A DNA stretch of 64,000 nucleotides, taken from contig OZ025886.1 in NCBI GenBank assembly GCA_964019415.1, positions 5,847,503 to 5,911,502 of the forward strand, in the 5' to 3' direction. Below are positions 48,801-56,400 of the stretch, one piece after another. This stretch comes from Ianthella basta. Its lineage: Eukaryota; Porifera; Demospongiae; Verongiida; Ianthellidae. The translations under genes were made by a program, and so were the position numbers. Numbering within the stretch: the first letter of the stretch is position 1; the number at the start of each line of letters is the position of its first letter. Under the pieces are notes generated by a model, which was given only the letters and a program-made list of their open reading frames with translations, ran no database searches and was not told where the DNA came from.

Positions 48801-50096
48801 AGTGCATCATGTGCACTGTACCAGGACTGGCTCCTGCCACCAACTACACTGTCAGTGTGGCAGCTCTGTCTGAGGCTGGCACTGGGGCAAGCAGTGAGGA
48901 GAGGACTGGACAGACAGATGCTCAAAGTAAATTAAGTACACTGTAGCTGTTTGGTGGTGACATTTGCTCATGGCATATTCAATTTTAGTAATTTTAAACT
49001 TGATTTCTCCTATGTTCATTGCTTCAGTTTCTACAGTGATTATTCAACTTCACCTGAGACCTGTTACGGAATGTACTGATTGGGTGGTAAGTATAAGTGT
49101 GGCATAGGAGACAATGCATTGTATAAAGTTATTATATGCTGTAACAGTCATTATGCTATATGACTAATTATTACTCTCTTCAGTTGTTAGGCTGTTACTG
49201 AACTTTGTTATTATGATGCCCACAGGACAGCAACACCGAGGCCAAGCTGTCTGACATTTCAACTGCCCTCTCAGTCCCCCTCCAACGGGACTGTAGCTGC
49301 TCCTTATCTGTGCAGAGACGTACCTTCAGCTGTCTGGAAACTGCAGACTCTCAGACAGTGGTGTTCCTTGCAGAGCTCTCATATGATGTACTACCTGGAG
49401 GTATGGATGTTCCCTCTCTCATCACCTCCTGGGTTAAGAACACCCGTTCCATCACAGTGAGCTCCATTCAGCTACAGGTGGACAGCACATGTCCTGTGGT
49501 CATTGACTCCTTTAATTCTGAAAGCTGCACTGTAGCCCCGCCCACAGACGTCACAGTGATTGCAGTATCAGTAGTTGTTGTTGGCATTGTTATTCTGATC
49601 ATCACGGTTGCCATTGTGACAGCAGTGGTAGTTTACTGCAAAAGGCAATCAAGATACAGGTACAACCATGCACATCACCACCCAGTTCATGTACAGTCAG
49701 TTGTGTTGTTGAAGTACAGCTCATGCAATGTATGTGACTTGGTGTACACTGTAGTGGTATACTCCTCAGTGCTGTGTTCACTGCTTGCTGTGCAGACTCA
49801 ACCGTCCCCTCCCCAAGCCACCAGTGTATGAAGAGTATGAATATATGGACAGTGGGTCTGGAGGTGTAGTCCTGGCCAATATGACCAAGAATCCCTCCTA
49901 TGTGACTACAGGGGAGGTAGTAACAAGCTTCTCTGGCACTGAAGGGGACAGAGAGAAGGACCACACGTATGAGGTGCTGCCCTTTGAGGCCGCAGAGGAG
50001 GAGCAGGGGGGCACCACATATGGTGGTCAGCAAGACACTGCAGATGGTGGCCAGGGTGTTGCCACAGGCGATGTGCATGTATATGCTAACCCGTAG
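24825..50096 (+). CDS. Gene B: giant Ig/FN3 receptor with signalling tail
   Basis: Exons after the leader (24825-24867): 27494-27850, 29968-30286*, 30517-30843, 31087-31368, 33538-33894, 33967-34227, 35176-35475, 36059-36334, 36428-36691, 37075-37380, 37500-37823, 38856-39152, 39222-39542, 40370-40666, 40754-41074, 41883-42179, 42714-43059*, 43154-43468, 43691-44056, 44157-44450, 44665-44946, 45100-45426, 45625-45957, 46076-46468, 46678-47043, 47145-47468, 47562-47849, 48055-48161, 48671-48926, 49028-49086, 49226-49659, 49796-50096. The starred exons each have one base too many. Skipping both leaves an open frame of about 3024 residues; counting them as repaired gives about 3245. It has 24 Ig-type exons, FN3 x4, a membrane-proximal domain, TM and tail. 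Predicted surface recognition receptor (inference). Confidence 0.75.
25223..25345. repeat. 34-bp inverted repeat enclosing a hammerhead-like motif
   Basis: The arms 25223-25256 and 25312-25345 are perfectly complementary. The loop has CTGAAGA (25258-25264), then a GACCAG/CTGGTC stem, then GAAAC (25283-25287) and GTC (25288-25290). CTGAAGA fits the hammerhead core CUGANGA, but there is an extra A before stem II and almost no room for stem III. Similar motifs are known at the ends of Penelope-like elements, so this may be a remnant of one. Ribozyme activity is doubtful. Confidence 0.5.
25462..25516. repeat. Short palindromic element
   Basis: CTCGTCCCCAGGCC (25462-25475) and GGCCTGGGGACGAG (25503-25516) are exact inverted copies around a 27-base GC-rich loop. 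It could be a minimal remnant of a DNA-transposon end pair. Confidence 0.75.
25560..25745. repeat. GC-rich patch with repeated GCGCGCAAAA motif
   Basis: The motif (T)GCGCGCAAAA or close variants recurs about eight times on both strands in an otherwise AT-rich region. The patch is bracketed by direct repeats TATGGAAGTCTATGGAAG (about 25518 and 25711). The ORFs here (MEVYGSPLEV, MTRTLLCAKH) are repeat translations. The motif resembles E2F-type sites, but no function is shown. Confidence 0.6.
26649..26898 (+). mobile_element. 250-bp inverted-repeat element carrying a hammerhead ribozyme (gene B intron 1)
   Basis: Terminal inverted repeats 26649-26704 and 26843-26898 (about 56 bp) start AATCACTGG and end CCAGTGATT. 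Each contains the sub-palindrome ACACCAATGGTGT. No coding capacity. A near-identical copy is at 60162-60407. Related single ends occur at about 1045, 4060, 11650, 14738 and 51390, so this is a dispersed family. Confidence 0.8.
26701..26760 (+). ncRNA. Hammerhead ribozyme, type I, copy 1
   Basis: The conserved core is complete: CTGATGA (26716-26722), stem II GCCC-CAAATA-GGGC, then GAAA, a very short stem III (ACA/TGT) and the cleavage triplet GTC (26746-26748). Stem I closes with CACA just before the core and TGTG just after GTC, then an asymmetric loop, then GGC/GCT pairing. This is the layout of small metazoan retroelement-type hammerheads. It is on the sense strand of gene B intron 1, so if active it would cut the unspliced transcript. 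Activity is inferred from the core, not shown. Confidence 0.8.
27349..27391 (+). promoter_or_regulatory. 43-bp conserved block ahead of Ig1 exon, gene B copy
   Basis: Identical to 60858-60900 and two differences from 4672-4714. It is followed by a TATA-like run (TATATACATATATA, about 27399-27412). It lies about 100 bases before the exon acceptor. Confidence 0.4.
27494..27850 (+). CDS. Gene B exon 1: Ig-like domain 1
   Basis: Phase 1-1, 357 nt, acceptor cattggcag. It reads LAVIPNLVPPLEVLSSNPA, then FNISCFASHSTN, VYFYKDGMV and GVYHCFANTSD. It matches gene A 4806-5162 and gene C 61003-61359. An alternative in-frame ATG (27442) is discussed under rejected items. Confidence 0.88.
27851..29967 (+). 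other. Intron 2 position of gene B
   Basis: No gene is seen. The sequence is alignable with gene C 61360-63718 and, in its first kilobase, with gene A 5163-6000. Gene B lacks the hAT-like and LINE insertions found in gene A. A (TATG)n run lies at about 28036-28060. Confidence 0.6.
29968..30286 (+). pseudogene. Gene B exon 2: cysteine-free domain, frame-broken (+1)
   Basis: Homologous to gene A 8969-9286 (318 nt) and gene C 63719 onward, but 319 nt. The extra base is in the C-run near the start (29971-29977 is seven C). Used from its normal acceptor it hits a stop at 30024-30026. In the other frame the rest is intact (VRVTPRYVVLDTS to TVIVGSFG). Options are a real mutation with exon skipping (phase 1-1 skipping keeps frame), an unusual acceptor, or a homopolymer assembly error. 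Confidence 0.7.
30517..30843 (+). CDS. Gene B exon 3: Ig-like domain
   Basis: Phase 1-1, 327 nt. ISFVCFARGFPETTLNITL and AVVTCVASNMNSDG mark the two Ig cysteines. It is one codon shorter than gene A exon 3 and most different from it in the first 30 residues. Confidence 0.88.
31087..31368 (+). CDS. Gene B exon 4: Ig domain
   Basis: Phase 1-1. Canonical Ig: LTLTCTGGDC, FTFSWLLDGSP, then FGTYTCQVTS. Acceptor ccatgcag follows a long pyrimidine tract; donor aagg|gtatgt. No counterpart in gene A. Confidence 0.9.
31873..32085 (-). mobile_element. Possible retroelement ORF C-terminus
   Basis: The - strand ORF includes DRSFDHQQQSYSTMMGWIRC, then CLSFSLLQSAITCLRGSRSA and a short end. This resembles the C-terminal tail of polyproteins from repetitive retroelements in marine invertebrates (recognised by pattern, family uncertain). 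Upstream portions are missing. Confidence 0.4.
32224..32459. repeat. 236-bp foldback element
   Basis: Arms 32224-32283 and 32400-32459 are 60-bp inverted copies with one mismatch noticed (AGTGCTTCAGCTGTTTTG ... GTTTGGTTGTTGT). Inside the loop CGCAAACT and AGTTTGCG form a second small hairpin. Non-coding. Confidence 0.85.
33538..35475 (+). CDS. Gene B exons 5-7: divergent Ig domains
   Basis: Exons 33538-33894, 33967-34227 and 35176-35475, all phase 1-1. Exon 5 has FSLTCTAESPD and NGIYWCRAVS. Exon 6 has ELICPLL and LTWSLNGMEL, but its second cysteine is replaced (GEYTADVSAND). Exon 7 has INCCVMSYP and SNYTCSATITHG but no core tryptophan. The intron between exons 5 and 6 is only 72 bases; that between 6 and 7 is 948 bases with no recognisable content. 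Confidence 0.82.
35476..36058 (+). other. Intron 7 of gene B
   Basis: No gene is seen. About 35785-35870 (motif CAGAGTGAAGCAAGGGCAAT) matches gene A intron 3 near 10800. The ORF at 35565-35879 reads through this and has no family features. Confidence 0.5.
36059..37380 (+). CDS. Gene B exons 8-10: Ig domains
   Basis: Exons 36059-36334, 36428-36691 and 37075-37380, all phase 1-1. Exon 8 (VIFNCTASGG, FRWFRQS, GYTCTISN) and exon 9 (ILTCSSYGMS, MTWSVNG, SYTCTSQN) are canonical. Exon 10 keeps Trp (VEWERNGS) and the tyrosine corner (NGTYTVTASNAAGN) but has lost both cysteines (FSLQVTISQ, YTVTAS). Confidence 0.88.
37500..42179 (+). CDS. Gene B exons 11-16: two-Ig cassette repeated three times
   Basis: Type x exons 37500-37823, 39222-39542, 40754-41074 (PTISWFMNGTL, LMCTATGVPAP, AIITCTASNGVG). 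Type y exons 38856-39152, 40370-40666, 41883-42179 (each 297 nt: FSCTVDSYPSSNITWLHNG, AEDIGTYNCSAVNDV). They alternate x-y-x-y-x-y, all phase 1-1 and all open. Copies within a type differ by few residues. Differences cluster at the start and in the x-type loop after MNGTL. The three units have spacings of about 1.7 and 1.5 kb. Confidence 0.92.
38196..38763 (-). mobile_element. pogo/Tigger-like DDE transposase fragment
   Basis: Antisense ORF inside gene B intron 11. It reads FLEGFDMWHTPNHWANGETS, then FDTFKGHTGSEM around the second catalytic Asp, and NCTDVLQPLDLSLNKPLKDH around the third, as in the DDE_1 domain of Tigger/pogo transposases. The N-terminal DNA-binding domains and the first Asp region are missing. 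It ends with the acidic stretch DEAESDSEDDPFADIDEQ. A dead fragment. Confidence 0.85.
39543..40369 (+). other. Intron 13 of gene B
   Basis: 827 bases, no gene and no element ends found. Positions 39690-40310 are not shared with introns 11 or 15, so they are probably an insertion of unknown type. Confidence 0.45.
41075..41882 (+). other. Intron 15 of gene B
   Basis: No gene. About 41447-41585 matches 10885-10985 and 13960-14070 in gene A (CACACCTCACT, GAATGCATCAT, CACCTCAATG motifs). Confidence 0.55.
42714..43059 (+). pseudogene. Gene B exon 17: Ig domain, frame-broken
   Basis: From the acceptor ttgctcag the frame reads VFPEVNITAETVVVNETNPA, then VLTCVHWHP and a stop. Shifting one base after TCV restores a normal Ig body: TGIPEPNIMWMV, STGVYTCVAMNSLG, ending in phase 1 at caat|gtgagt. 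Length is 346 nt, so the exon is +1 (or -2) relative to a multiple of three. Related exons have a Cys-x-Ala/Ser-Thr-Gly string here, so a 2-base loss near 42785 is a simple explanation. No alternative AG gives the right phase. Confidence 0.7.
43154..44946 (+). CDS. Gene B exons 18-21: Ig domains
   Basis: Exons 43154-43468, 43691-44056, 44157-44450 and 44665-44946, all phase 1-1. Exons 18 (FCFTAGYPRPTIMWFLNG, YECVSSN), 19 (FSCSAFGVPAPSLSWRRDG, YQCVAVN) and 21 (FSCTAQGNPVPTISW, YTCSASN) are canonical I-set-like. Exon 20 keeps Trp and the second Cys (NITWYKDG, YTCVAEN) but the first Cys is Tyr (VLSYIATARP). Acceptors follow clear pyrimidine tracts. Confidence 0.9.
45100..46468 (+). CDS. Gene B exons 22-24: Ig triplet
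   Basis: Exons 45100-45426, 45625-45957 and 46076-46468 have the same lengths (327, 333, 393 nt) and order as gene A exons 4-6 and 7-9. Exon 22 also lacks both Ig cysteines (VTVSFVILDAS, GTYTMMATN). Exon 23 (FDCLALAEP, LTWYLFGG, YMCLAENRHG) and exon 24 (LNCSLQGYP, LQWRKDG, YTCVVKA) are canonical. Gene B has the triplet once, gene A twice. Confidence 0.92.
46678..48926 (+). CDS. Gene B exons 25-29: FN3 domains
   Basis: Exons 46678-47043, 47145-47468, 47562-47849 (three FN3), then 48055-48161 plus 48671-48926 (split FN3, phase-0 intron after ITDYE). All lengths equal those in gene A. Motifs: SQVLSWVVPFDGNRPV, IIANYTIVYRPVDAV, LLVTWDHPLAP, VFTWYLPNNPRG, TNYTVSVAALSEAGTG. The donor of the last exon is caaa|gtaaat, weaker than in gene A. 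Confidence 0.92.
48572..48620 (+). pseudogene. Relic partial exon inside the split-FN3 intron
   Basis: After a good acceptor (ctcctgtag) the sequence reads ILLSDTRHYNPNFS, a decayed copy of the start of exon 29 (LSLSGKQSYDPTFS). No donor follows in the right place. Probably a leftover of a tandem duplication of the exon start. Confidence 0.55.
49028..49659 (+). CDS. Gene B exons 30-31: membrane-proximal domain and TM segment
   Basis: Exon 30 (49028-49086, phase 1 to 0) and exon 31 (49226-49659, phase 0 to 2). The extracellular part has six cysteines (TECTDW, RDCSCSLSV, TFSCLET, DSTCPVV, SESCTV) and a predicted alpha/beta pattern. It could be SEA-like, but that is a guess. Exon 31 continues into the TM helix (PTDVTVIAVSVVVVGIVI, LIITVAIVTAVVVY) and the basic CKRQSRYR. 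Confidence 0.82.
49796..50096 (+). CDS. Gene B exon 32: cytoplasmic signalling-type tail
   Basis: 100-residue tail after the phase-2 acceptor. Visible motifs in order: RPLPKPP (class I SH3 ligand pattern RxLPxxP), VYEEYEYM (contains YxxM, the PI3K-p85 SH2 pattern), NPSYVTT (NPxY, PTB pattern), HTYEVL (TxYxx[LV]-like), TTYGG, and C-terminal VHVYANP (YxN, Grb2-type pattern). The middle is acidic and Gly/Gln-rich. TAG at 50094-50096. The motif readings are pattern matches; no kinase or binding partner is in the window. Confidence 0.88.
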
Positions 50097-50257
50097 ACAG
50101 AACTGATGAAATTACAGTGAATGTGTGCAAGACATAGTTTAACTGTAAGTGTTTTCTCCTTAGCTTTTAGCAGTTCATGTATTGTAGATATTGATAATGA
50201 TATCACTCATCTCCTCGTTTTAAATTTCCTTCTGCAGAAGGTTAGCATCAGCCATGT

Positions 50258-50309
50258 ATGCCACAATCATCTGACGTATTATATTTAATAATACAGATGA
50301 TTGTGGCAT
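50258..50309. repeat. Hairpin in the 3' flank of gene B
   Basis: ATGCCACAATCATCTG and CAGATGATTGTGGCAT pair perfectly. The stem is extended by GTATTA/TAATAC after a 2-base bulge, with a short AT loop. It lies 160 bases after the stop, so it is probably in the 3' UTR. It is about the length of a small-RNA precursor stem but could equally be a tiny foldback element. Confidence 0.8.
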
Positions 50310-50372
50310 TCTTGAGCATACATACGTACATTATGCATGTAATTATAAGCACTTTGACTATGGTTATGTATA

Positions 50373-51660
50373 ATATGATACAGCTGTAATTCTACACTAA
50401 AGTTAATTGTATTCATTTATATTCAAGACATGCAATTGTTCTGTATAAACAGGACAGTACATTGCACAAGCTGTATATATACATGTACGCGTACTTGTGT
50501 GCACACGTACTACTGGGAAGCAGGGGTATTTTATGATAGTAAGCGTAGTTGACTGGTTGGCACTTGGATGATCACATGAACTGTATTACAACTAGCATGC
50601 ACACACGTGCATATAAAAGGGATCAACGGAACAAAAGCTATTGTTATCATAGTCATGTGGTGTGTGCAAGCATACTAACTCGAAGTGAGGTTGTGTAGCA
50701 ATATACAATACAGGAAACGATACAGTAATTAAAGTAATATAGTGTAAAAATACTTTCCTTTAAGATAAAGGAATTAATTGGCCAGCAGAAAAAGGATAGC
50801 AATCAGCAGCCTTAACTCAGCACTATGATGAACCACATTCCTGTGGAGTTCACTCAGCATTCCTAATTTTCTCTCAGCTACAGGGAACTGGCTAGTTTAT
50901 CATTCACATTTGGGTCCATGTGCAGGAGACCTTTGTCAAATTTTTGGGGGTGCTAAGAGTTGTAAGAGGACTGTTGTATGCATGTACAGTCATATTCAAC
51001 TTGTAGCTAGCTATACTTATAGAGCTGGCTGTACTGTAAATACACCAGCATACCAATTGCTCTGGCACAGACCATTGGTTGGTTCATGCATGCACACCAT
51101 ATCCAGTCCTGCCATACCATCACATGCCTCCTTTGGTAGTTTGTGTATTCTCAAAGTATACGTACCTGATGTTACGTATTCACAATGCCACATTGGGCCA
51201 TGTTGAAACCATGCAACTCTACCTGAGTTGACAGCAGGAATGTAGCAACACAACATCATGCAAGTGCTTAGATCCACATTAAACTTAATTTCATTGATCT
51301 GTTGAAAGGTCGGCTCATTACAGTATGCCACTGTAATGGACAGGCTGGGCTATAGCTAGGTTGAACAAAGGGCTAATCACTGGATTTTACACCTACCAGT
51401 CTTCCACACCATAGTGTCTCAGAAAGCTGGGGAGCTAGAGCCCTATTGATGGCAAACTTGATCTGTTGTGTATAACAGAACAATCTTGCATCAACTAAAA
51501 GCTCCCTCCTACATTGTGTATGGAGTGTAAGAGCAGCTGCAGTACAGTGGATGCCAGTGAGGCATCATGCAGTGCTGTTCGCTGCCACTTATTGGATGAC
51601 AAATTGACAATGCATGAGACCTATCGAGTTCACATGCAGTATCACCTTTCAGCCTTTTTA
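50373..51660. repeat. 3'-flank block, gene B copy
   Basis: Matches 1-1360. No gene is seen. Includes one copy of the dispersed sub-repeat (about 51070-51260) and a single element end related to the ribozyme-bearing family at about 51385-51430. Confidence 0.75.
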
Positions 51661-51693
51661 TATATTACACTATAAATAGCTATATAATTATAG

Positions 51694-51765
51694 TGTCCTA
51701 GGGGGATAGTAGTCCCCATTCAGTGCATGGTGTCCCAGGGGGCTAGTAGTCACCATTTAGTAGCG
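51694..51765. repeat. Two tandem units of about 37 bp
   Basis: TGTCCTAGGGGGATAGTAGT... and TGTCCCAGGGGGCTAGTAGT... follow each other directly. Not found elsewhere in the window. Confidence 0.7.
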
Positions 51766-52052
51766 CCCCATATATAAGGAAGACTGTGGGGATAACAATG
51801 AGCTAAATTGCAATCATTGGAGTTCAGAACATGCACACATTATGTATAACCATTAATTGTGTGCGCAACTTTACTTTGGAGAGCACAGTAACAAAGTCGC
51901 TATACTCTCCATAGCTACATAACTAGCTGACAATGGTGCCCCAGACTACCCATTCCATCATCAGCACTACGCTGACGGCCTGAGATAGAGTACGTTAGCC
52001 TCATAACATCTGTTCGTAACATCTGTAACACCTGTTTGTTTACTGATGATCG

Positions 52053-53480
52053 ATGAAATTTAGAGGATTCACTTTGGCCTCCATGTTTTCGTTTCCCAGC
52101 TGGCGAAGGAATGAGGGAGAATTCAAAGAGAGTGTTTCTGCTGGCGCTACTGACTACAGGTGGGCTAACAGAGAAGATTTGACTACCGAACTTATGATAT
52201 TCACTTGTAAAAGAAATGCCATCGCTCTGTGTAGGAATAGCGGTAGCTATAGATAGCTAGACACGTTATTACCGCTACTGTAGTGTATAGCTAGCTATAC
52301 TGTAGGCGCAGTGACTGCTAAGTGGTGTAGCTACCGTGAGAGCTAGCTAAGAAGTTGTACCAAGATCATCCATTTAGCTAATGATAATTCCCCATAATAA
52401 GGCTCACTTTTCCCTACCTCATTCCGCGTTTGGTGTCTTTACTGTTCGGCTCACTCACGTTCACTCGACACGCTCGCTCAACGCCATCGTGTTCAGAGTG
52501 TGCTACCAAGAACTTTTAAAGCACTGTAGAGTGAAGGAGTCATGCACACTTAGGCTACCTTAGTCAGGGTAACTTCAAGGTAGCAAGCTGTGTGGGGCAG
52601 TGTCAGTAGTACACGACAATACTGATACGAGTTCCCAGCGCAGGGTCTATTAAATATGCCTATAGTCGCTGAGTTAGAAAGGAGTCCGGCTAACTACGTA
52701 CAAGAACAGAAGAGTAATTTATCAACATTGCTACCCGTTAAAGCTTAGGCTTTCCCAAATTACTAATGATAGCTAATTCGATCCATACTATAGATAGCTA
52801 TAAGGAATGTTGAGCAAGAACTGAGTGTAATATGATCTGTTACAGCGATCCACTCTAATGAATAGGGTGAGGGCATCTCAACTGGCTGAAGCATGACCAG
52901 GGTAGTTCTCCTATAGCTAACACAAACAAACAACGCGGTTGGATTCTTACCAATTAACCTGTTGAGAAGGAGAACATATAGGAGAACTAATGCTGCTATA
53001 TAAATCCACTCTAATTAGCCAGTCCTCCATATAGATGACTATCCAAAAATTATGCTGTGTGCTCTTTGATCAATGCGCATTACAGTTTCCCCGGCCTGTA
53101 GCATGTATAGATACATGGCACATATGAAGAGTTAAGCAGCTAAACATTTTGGAACTGTCACAGTGAAATGCTTGCATTTGTACATGTACATGTGTATGAC
53201 TTACAGGTCTGTCCACTATGCATTATAACTAACTATACTATATGCAGTATGGCATACTTAGTGGACACTGCACTCTGTTGTGATAGGTAATGGCTTATTT
53301 GTGACCTGTCAATGCATGCTAGGTGTAGAAGGCGCCGTGTTGTTGGTACATTTGTACTAATGCAAAATTAATGTAAGTTTTATGAGTTCATTTGGTCACA
53401 CAAGGACTCACGTCTATGCATTAATTTTCACAGTCACTATCATTACCCATGTAGCAGCTGTAGAAAGTCCTAGGCTAATA
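52053..53480 (+). repeat. Leader block, type 2, copy 2 (upstream of gene C)
   Basis: Nearly identical to 20919-22340, with scattered substitutions and short indels. It carries the leader exon 52111-52159. The homology stops in a GGATTAGGGTTAGGCTA segment at about 53483, where the copy upstream of gene B continues differently. Confidence 0.75.
52111..52159 (+). CDS. Leader exon, type 2 (gene C)
   Basis: ATG reads MRENSKRVFLLALLTT, phase 1 at acag|gtgggc. Compared with 20974-21022 it has Lys for Met and Ala for Ser; both keep the n-region/h-region pattern. An upstream ATG (52083) is out of frame here. No type-1 leader is found upstream of gene C. Confidence 0.55.
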
Positions 53481-56400
53481 AGTGGATTAGGGTTAGGCTA
53501 TTTGCATGCATGTACAGTCACATTAGACTTGTAGCTATGGCTATTGGTTGTATTGTGAATAAGCCGGCATAATTTCTCTGATACAGACCATTGTTTGGTT
53601 AATGCACAACCATAACCAGTACTACCATTCCATCACATGCCTCCCCTGACAGTTTGTGCACGTGTATTCTTAAAGTATGTACACGCACCTGATGTTATGT
53701 ATTCACAATGCCACATTGAGCAATGTTGAAACCATACTGTTATTAATACTTGATTTGACAGCAGGAATGTAGCAACACAACATCATGCAAGTGCTTAGAT
53801 CAGCATCAAACGTTCTGTTGTAATGTGCACGTGCATACCTGTACCACCATGCCCCGGCCAGTTTGCCCAGATAAGTCTGGTCCCAGCTGCTAGTATGATC
53901 CCAACATTAGCATGTGGGATTGGCGAGGGAACCATTCTGGAAGCCTCACATGTACAGCTGCAAGCATGCAGAGGAGTTTGCTGAGGCAATGTGAGGCTTA
54001 ATTCCCTCTGTTAAATATCAACATCATGTAGCTACTGGTATTTCACTGGACAAACATTGTCCTTACACCTTTCTCATACCTGTCACCCTTCTATTGGCTG
54101 ACATTTCCTCCATTATGTCGTCATTTATTTTGCACCTGCATGGATATTTTAGGAGAGCTGCATTTACTTACTCCATGCATTTGCCTAATGGGACCTGTGC
54201 ATACACTTGTGTTGCTGAGCACAATTAAGGCTTTACGCTGCAAGACATTCCCTTGTGTCTCCCTTGTTGGCTATGGAGATGTCTACCTACAAAATGTATA
54301 GTGAACAGTTTAATGTTCCTCTTACACTGTAACACCACACCCTGGAGTGTTTGTGTTTATCATCACTAGCTATACACACATATCTGATGTTATGTATTCA
54401 CAATGCCACATTGGGCCATGTTGAAACCATGCAACTCTACCTGAGTTGACAGCAGGAATGTAGCAACACAACATCATGCAAGTGCTCAGATCAACATTTA
54501 ACTTTCTGTTGTAACAGAACAATCTTGAGTCAGCATAAATCTCCTTCCTATAGTATTTACACACGGGGTGTGAGAGTAGCTGCAGTACCAAGAATGCCAG
54601 TGAGGTATCAGTGAACCTATAGTGTGACCTGCAAGTGAATTAGTGCTCAGGCACAATACAATGAGAACAAGTTTCTCAAGATAGTTAATATTGTCAATCA
54701 GTAAGAATGCAACCATCACAGCACATTTAAAGGGCCACACTTTGCATGGGATGGAAGAACTCTGCTATCCCCACTAGCTAATCATCCACAGACAGCTTGT
54801 GTACAAGGATATATCCCACCCATAGCTACAGACACTGCACAGTACAGTTCATACTGTACATGTTCTCAGTGACTGAAAATCAATTGGTCAGTAGCGCAGT
54901 CCCATACAGTTACCAACACGTGCATTTATGTACCACCATCCCTGGCCAGTTTGCCCAGATAAATCTGGTCCCGAGGACCAATAAGGTAACCTGGAGTATT
55001 TTCAATCAATGTTTTGCGTTGACAAATTCTTTTGAAGAGTGCTCTTGATCTAAAAAATGAATAGCTAGCTAACCAAGGTTATTGGTCCTACTATGTATGT
55101 GCTACGACTCACAGAAAATTTGCATGGATCAGTTGCTCGCTTCCCTTGTAAAACTAAGTTTTAGAAAGCATGTCAAAATTCAGGAATTGCTGATTTACAG
55201 AGGTATTTCCAATCAATGGCTAAACGTAGCTGAAGACGATTGCATTTGCACTGGCGCTGGTCATAGTGGTGTGACTATGTGATGAGATCGAAGCAAAGTA
55301 CATTTCTTGGAGTTGTAAAGCCAACCTTCCAAGGTTACCTCAGTTGGTTTACACATGGACCATTTGACAAGCCATTTGCTACAGTATCGATGGTGGAAAA
55401 TGACATAAAATGCAGCGCCGACTGCATCAATAAGCTAAGAACTGGTAGACAGTTTTCCAATAGTCTTAACTGATTGATTTAAAGAGGCACTCATGAACAC
55501 CATGAATCAGAACAGCAGCATGTGCATGCCAAAGTATTTTCGCAGCAACTCCTAACTAAAGTTTGCTCTTGCTCTACCACTGGGGGGAGAGCCTGCTTGG
55601 AACGGGATACTGAGTTTGGTCAGTGAAGGTTGTAGTGTACTCCAACACAGTAATGGCTGGGCGTCAAAAACTTCCCCCCGTGGCCCAAATCAGCACAAAC
55701 AAACCAACAGACAAAATAAGCCCCGCCCAGAGCGTTGAGTCAAGCTATGTGATAAAGCGTTCGAATGTTATACGGGAGACTCCACCATACGGAGAGACGT
55801 TCGAACACTGGACAGGACTGGAACAATAATTAGGCACACACTGCGGCCAACAACAAGAGATACAACTCACTGACAAACTCTATATCCTTCAACAACCACC
55901 AAATCAAAAGTACAGCTGCACCAAAGAAACATCCCATGCATAATCAATAATACAGGTCAGCATAATCAATAACTAACGGATACAGTACACATACACAAAC
56001 CACAACATACCCAGCTAATCACACAACAACAAGTAAGACAATATTATGATCAAGCTTCACTGTACGATCATGTGTCCATCACAAGCTACCTATCGATTTG
56101 TATAGGAGGCTCGCTTCGCTCGCCCCCAATAAGCTATTAGGATAAGAACTCTACTTACAAAGAACATCTAGACATTGAGGACTATCTTGATGTACATAGA
56201 TTCCAAGTAACATAGCCAACTAGATTATATTCAATTCAAATCAATTCAATCATTATTAGAGTGCACCGCACCAAAATTTAATGGTGCTAGGACACAAAAG
56301 GTCCAATGTAGCACTAACATAAGAACACAAGCATAAAGACTAGTTCAACAGAGGGAGAAAAGAACAGAGCTAGGGATGTGGACCAAAAAGCATGTTACTT

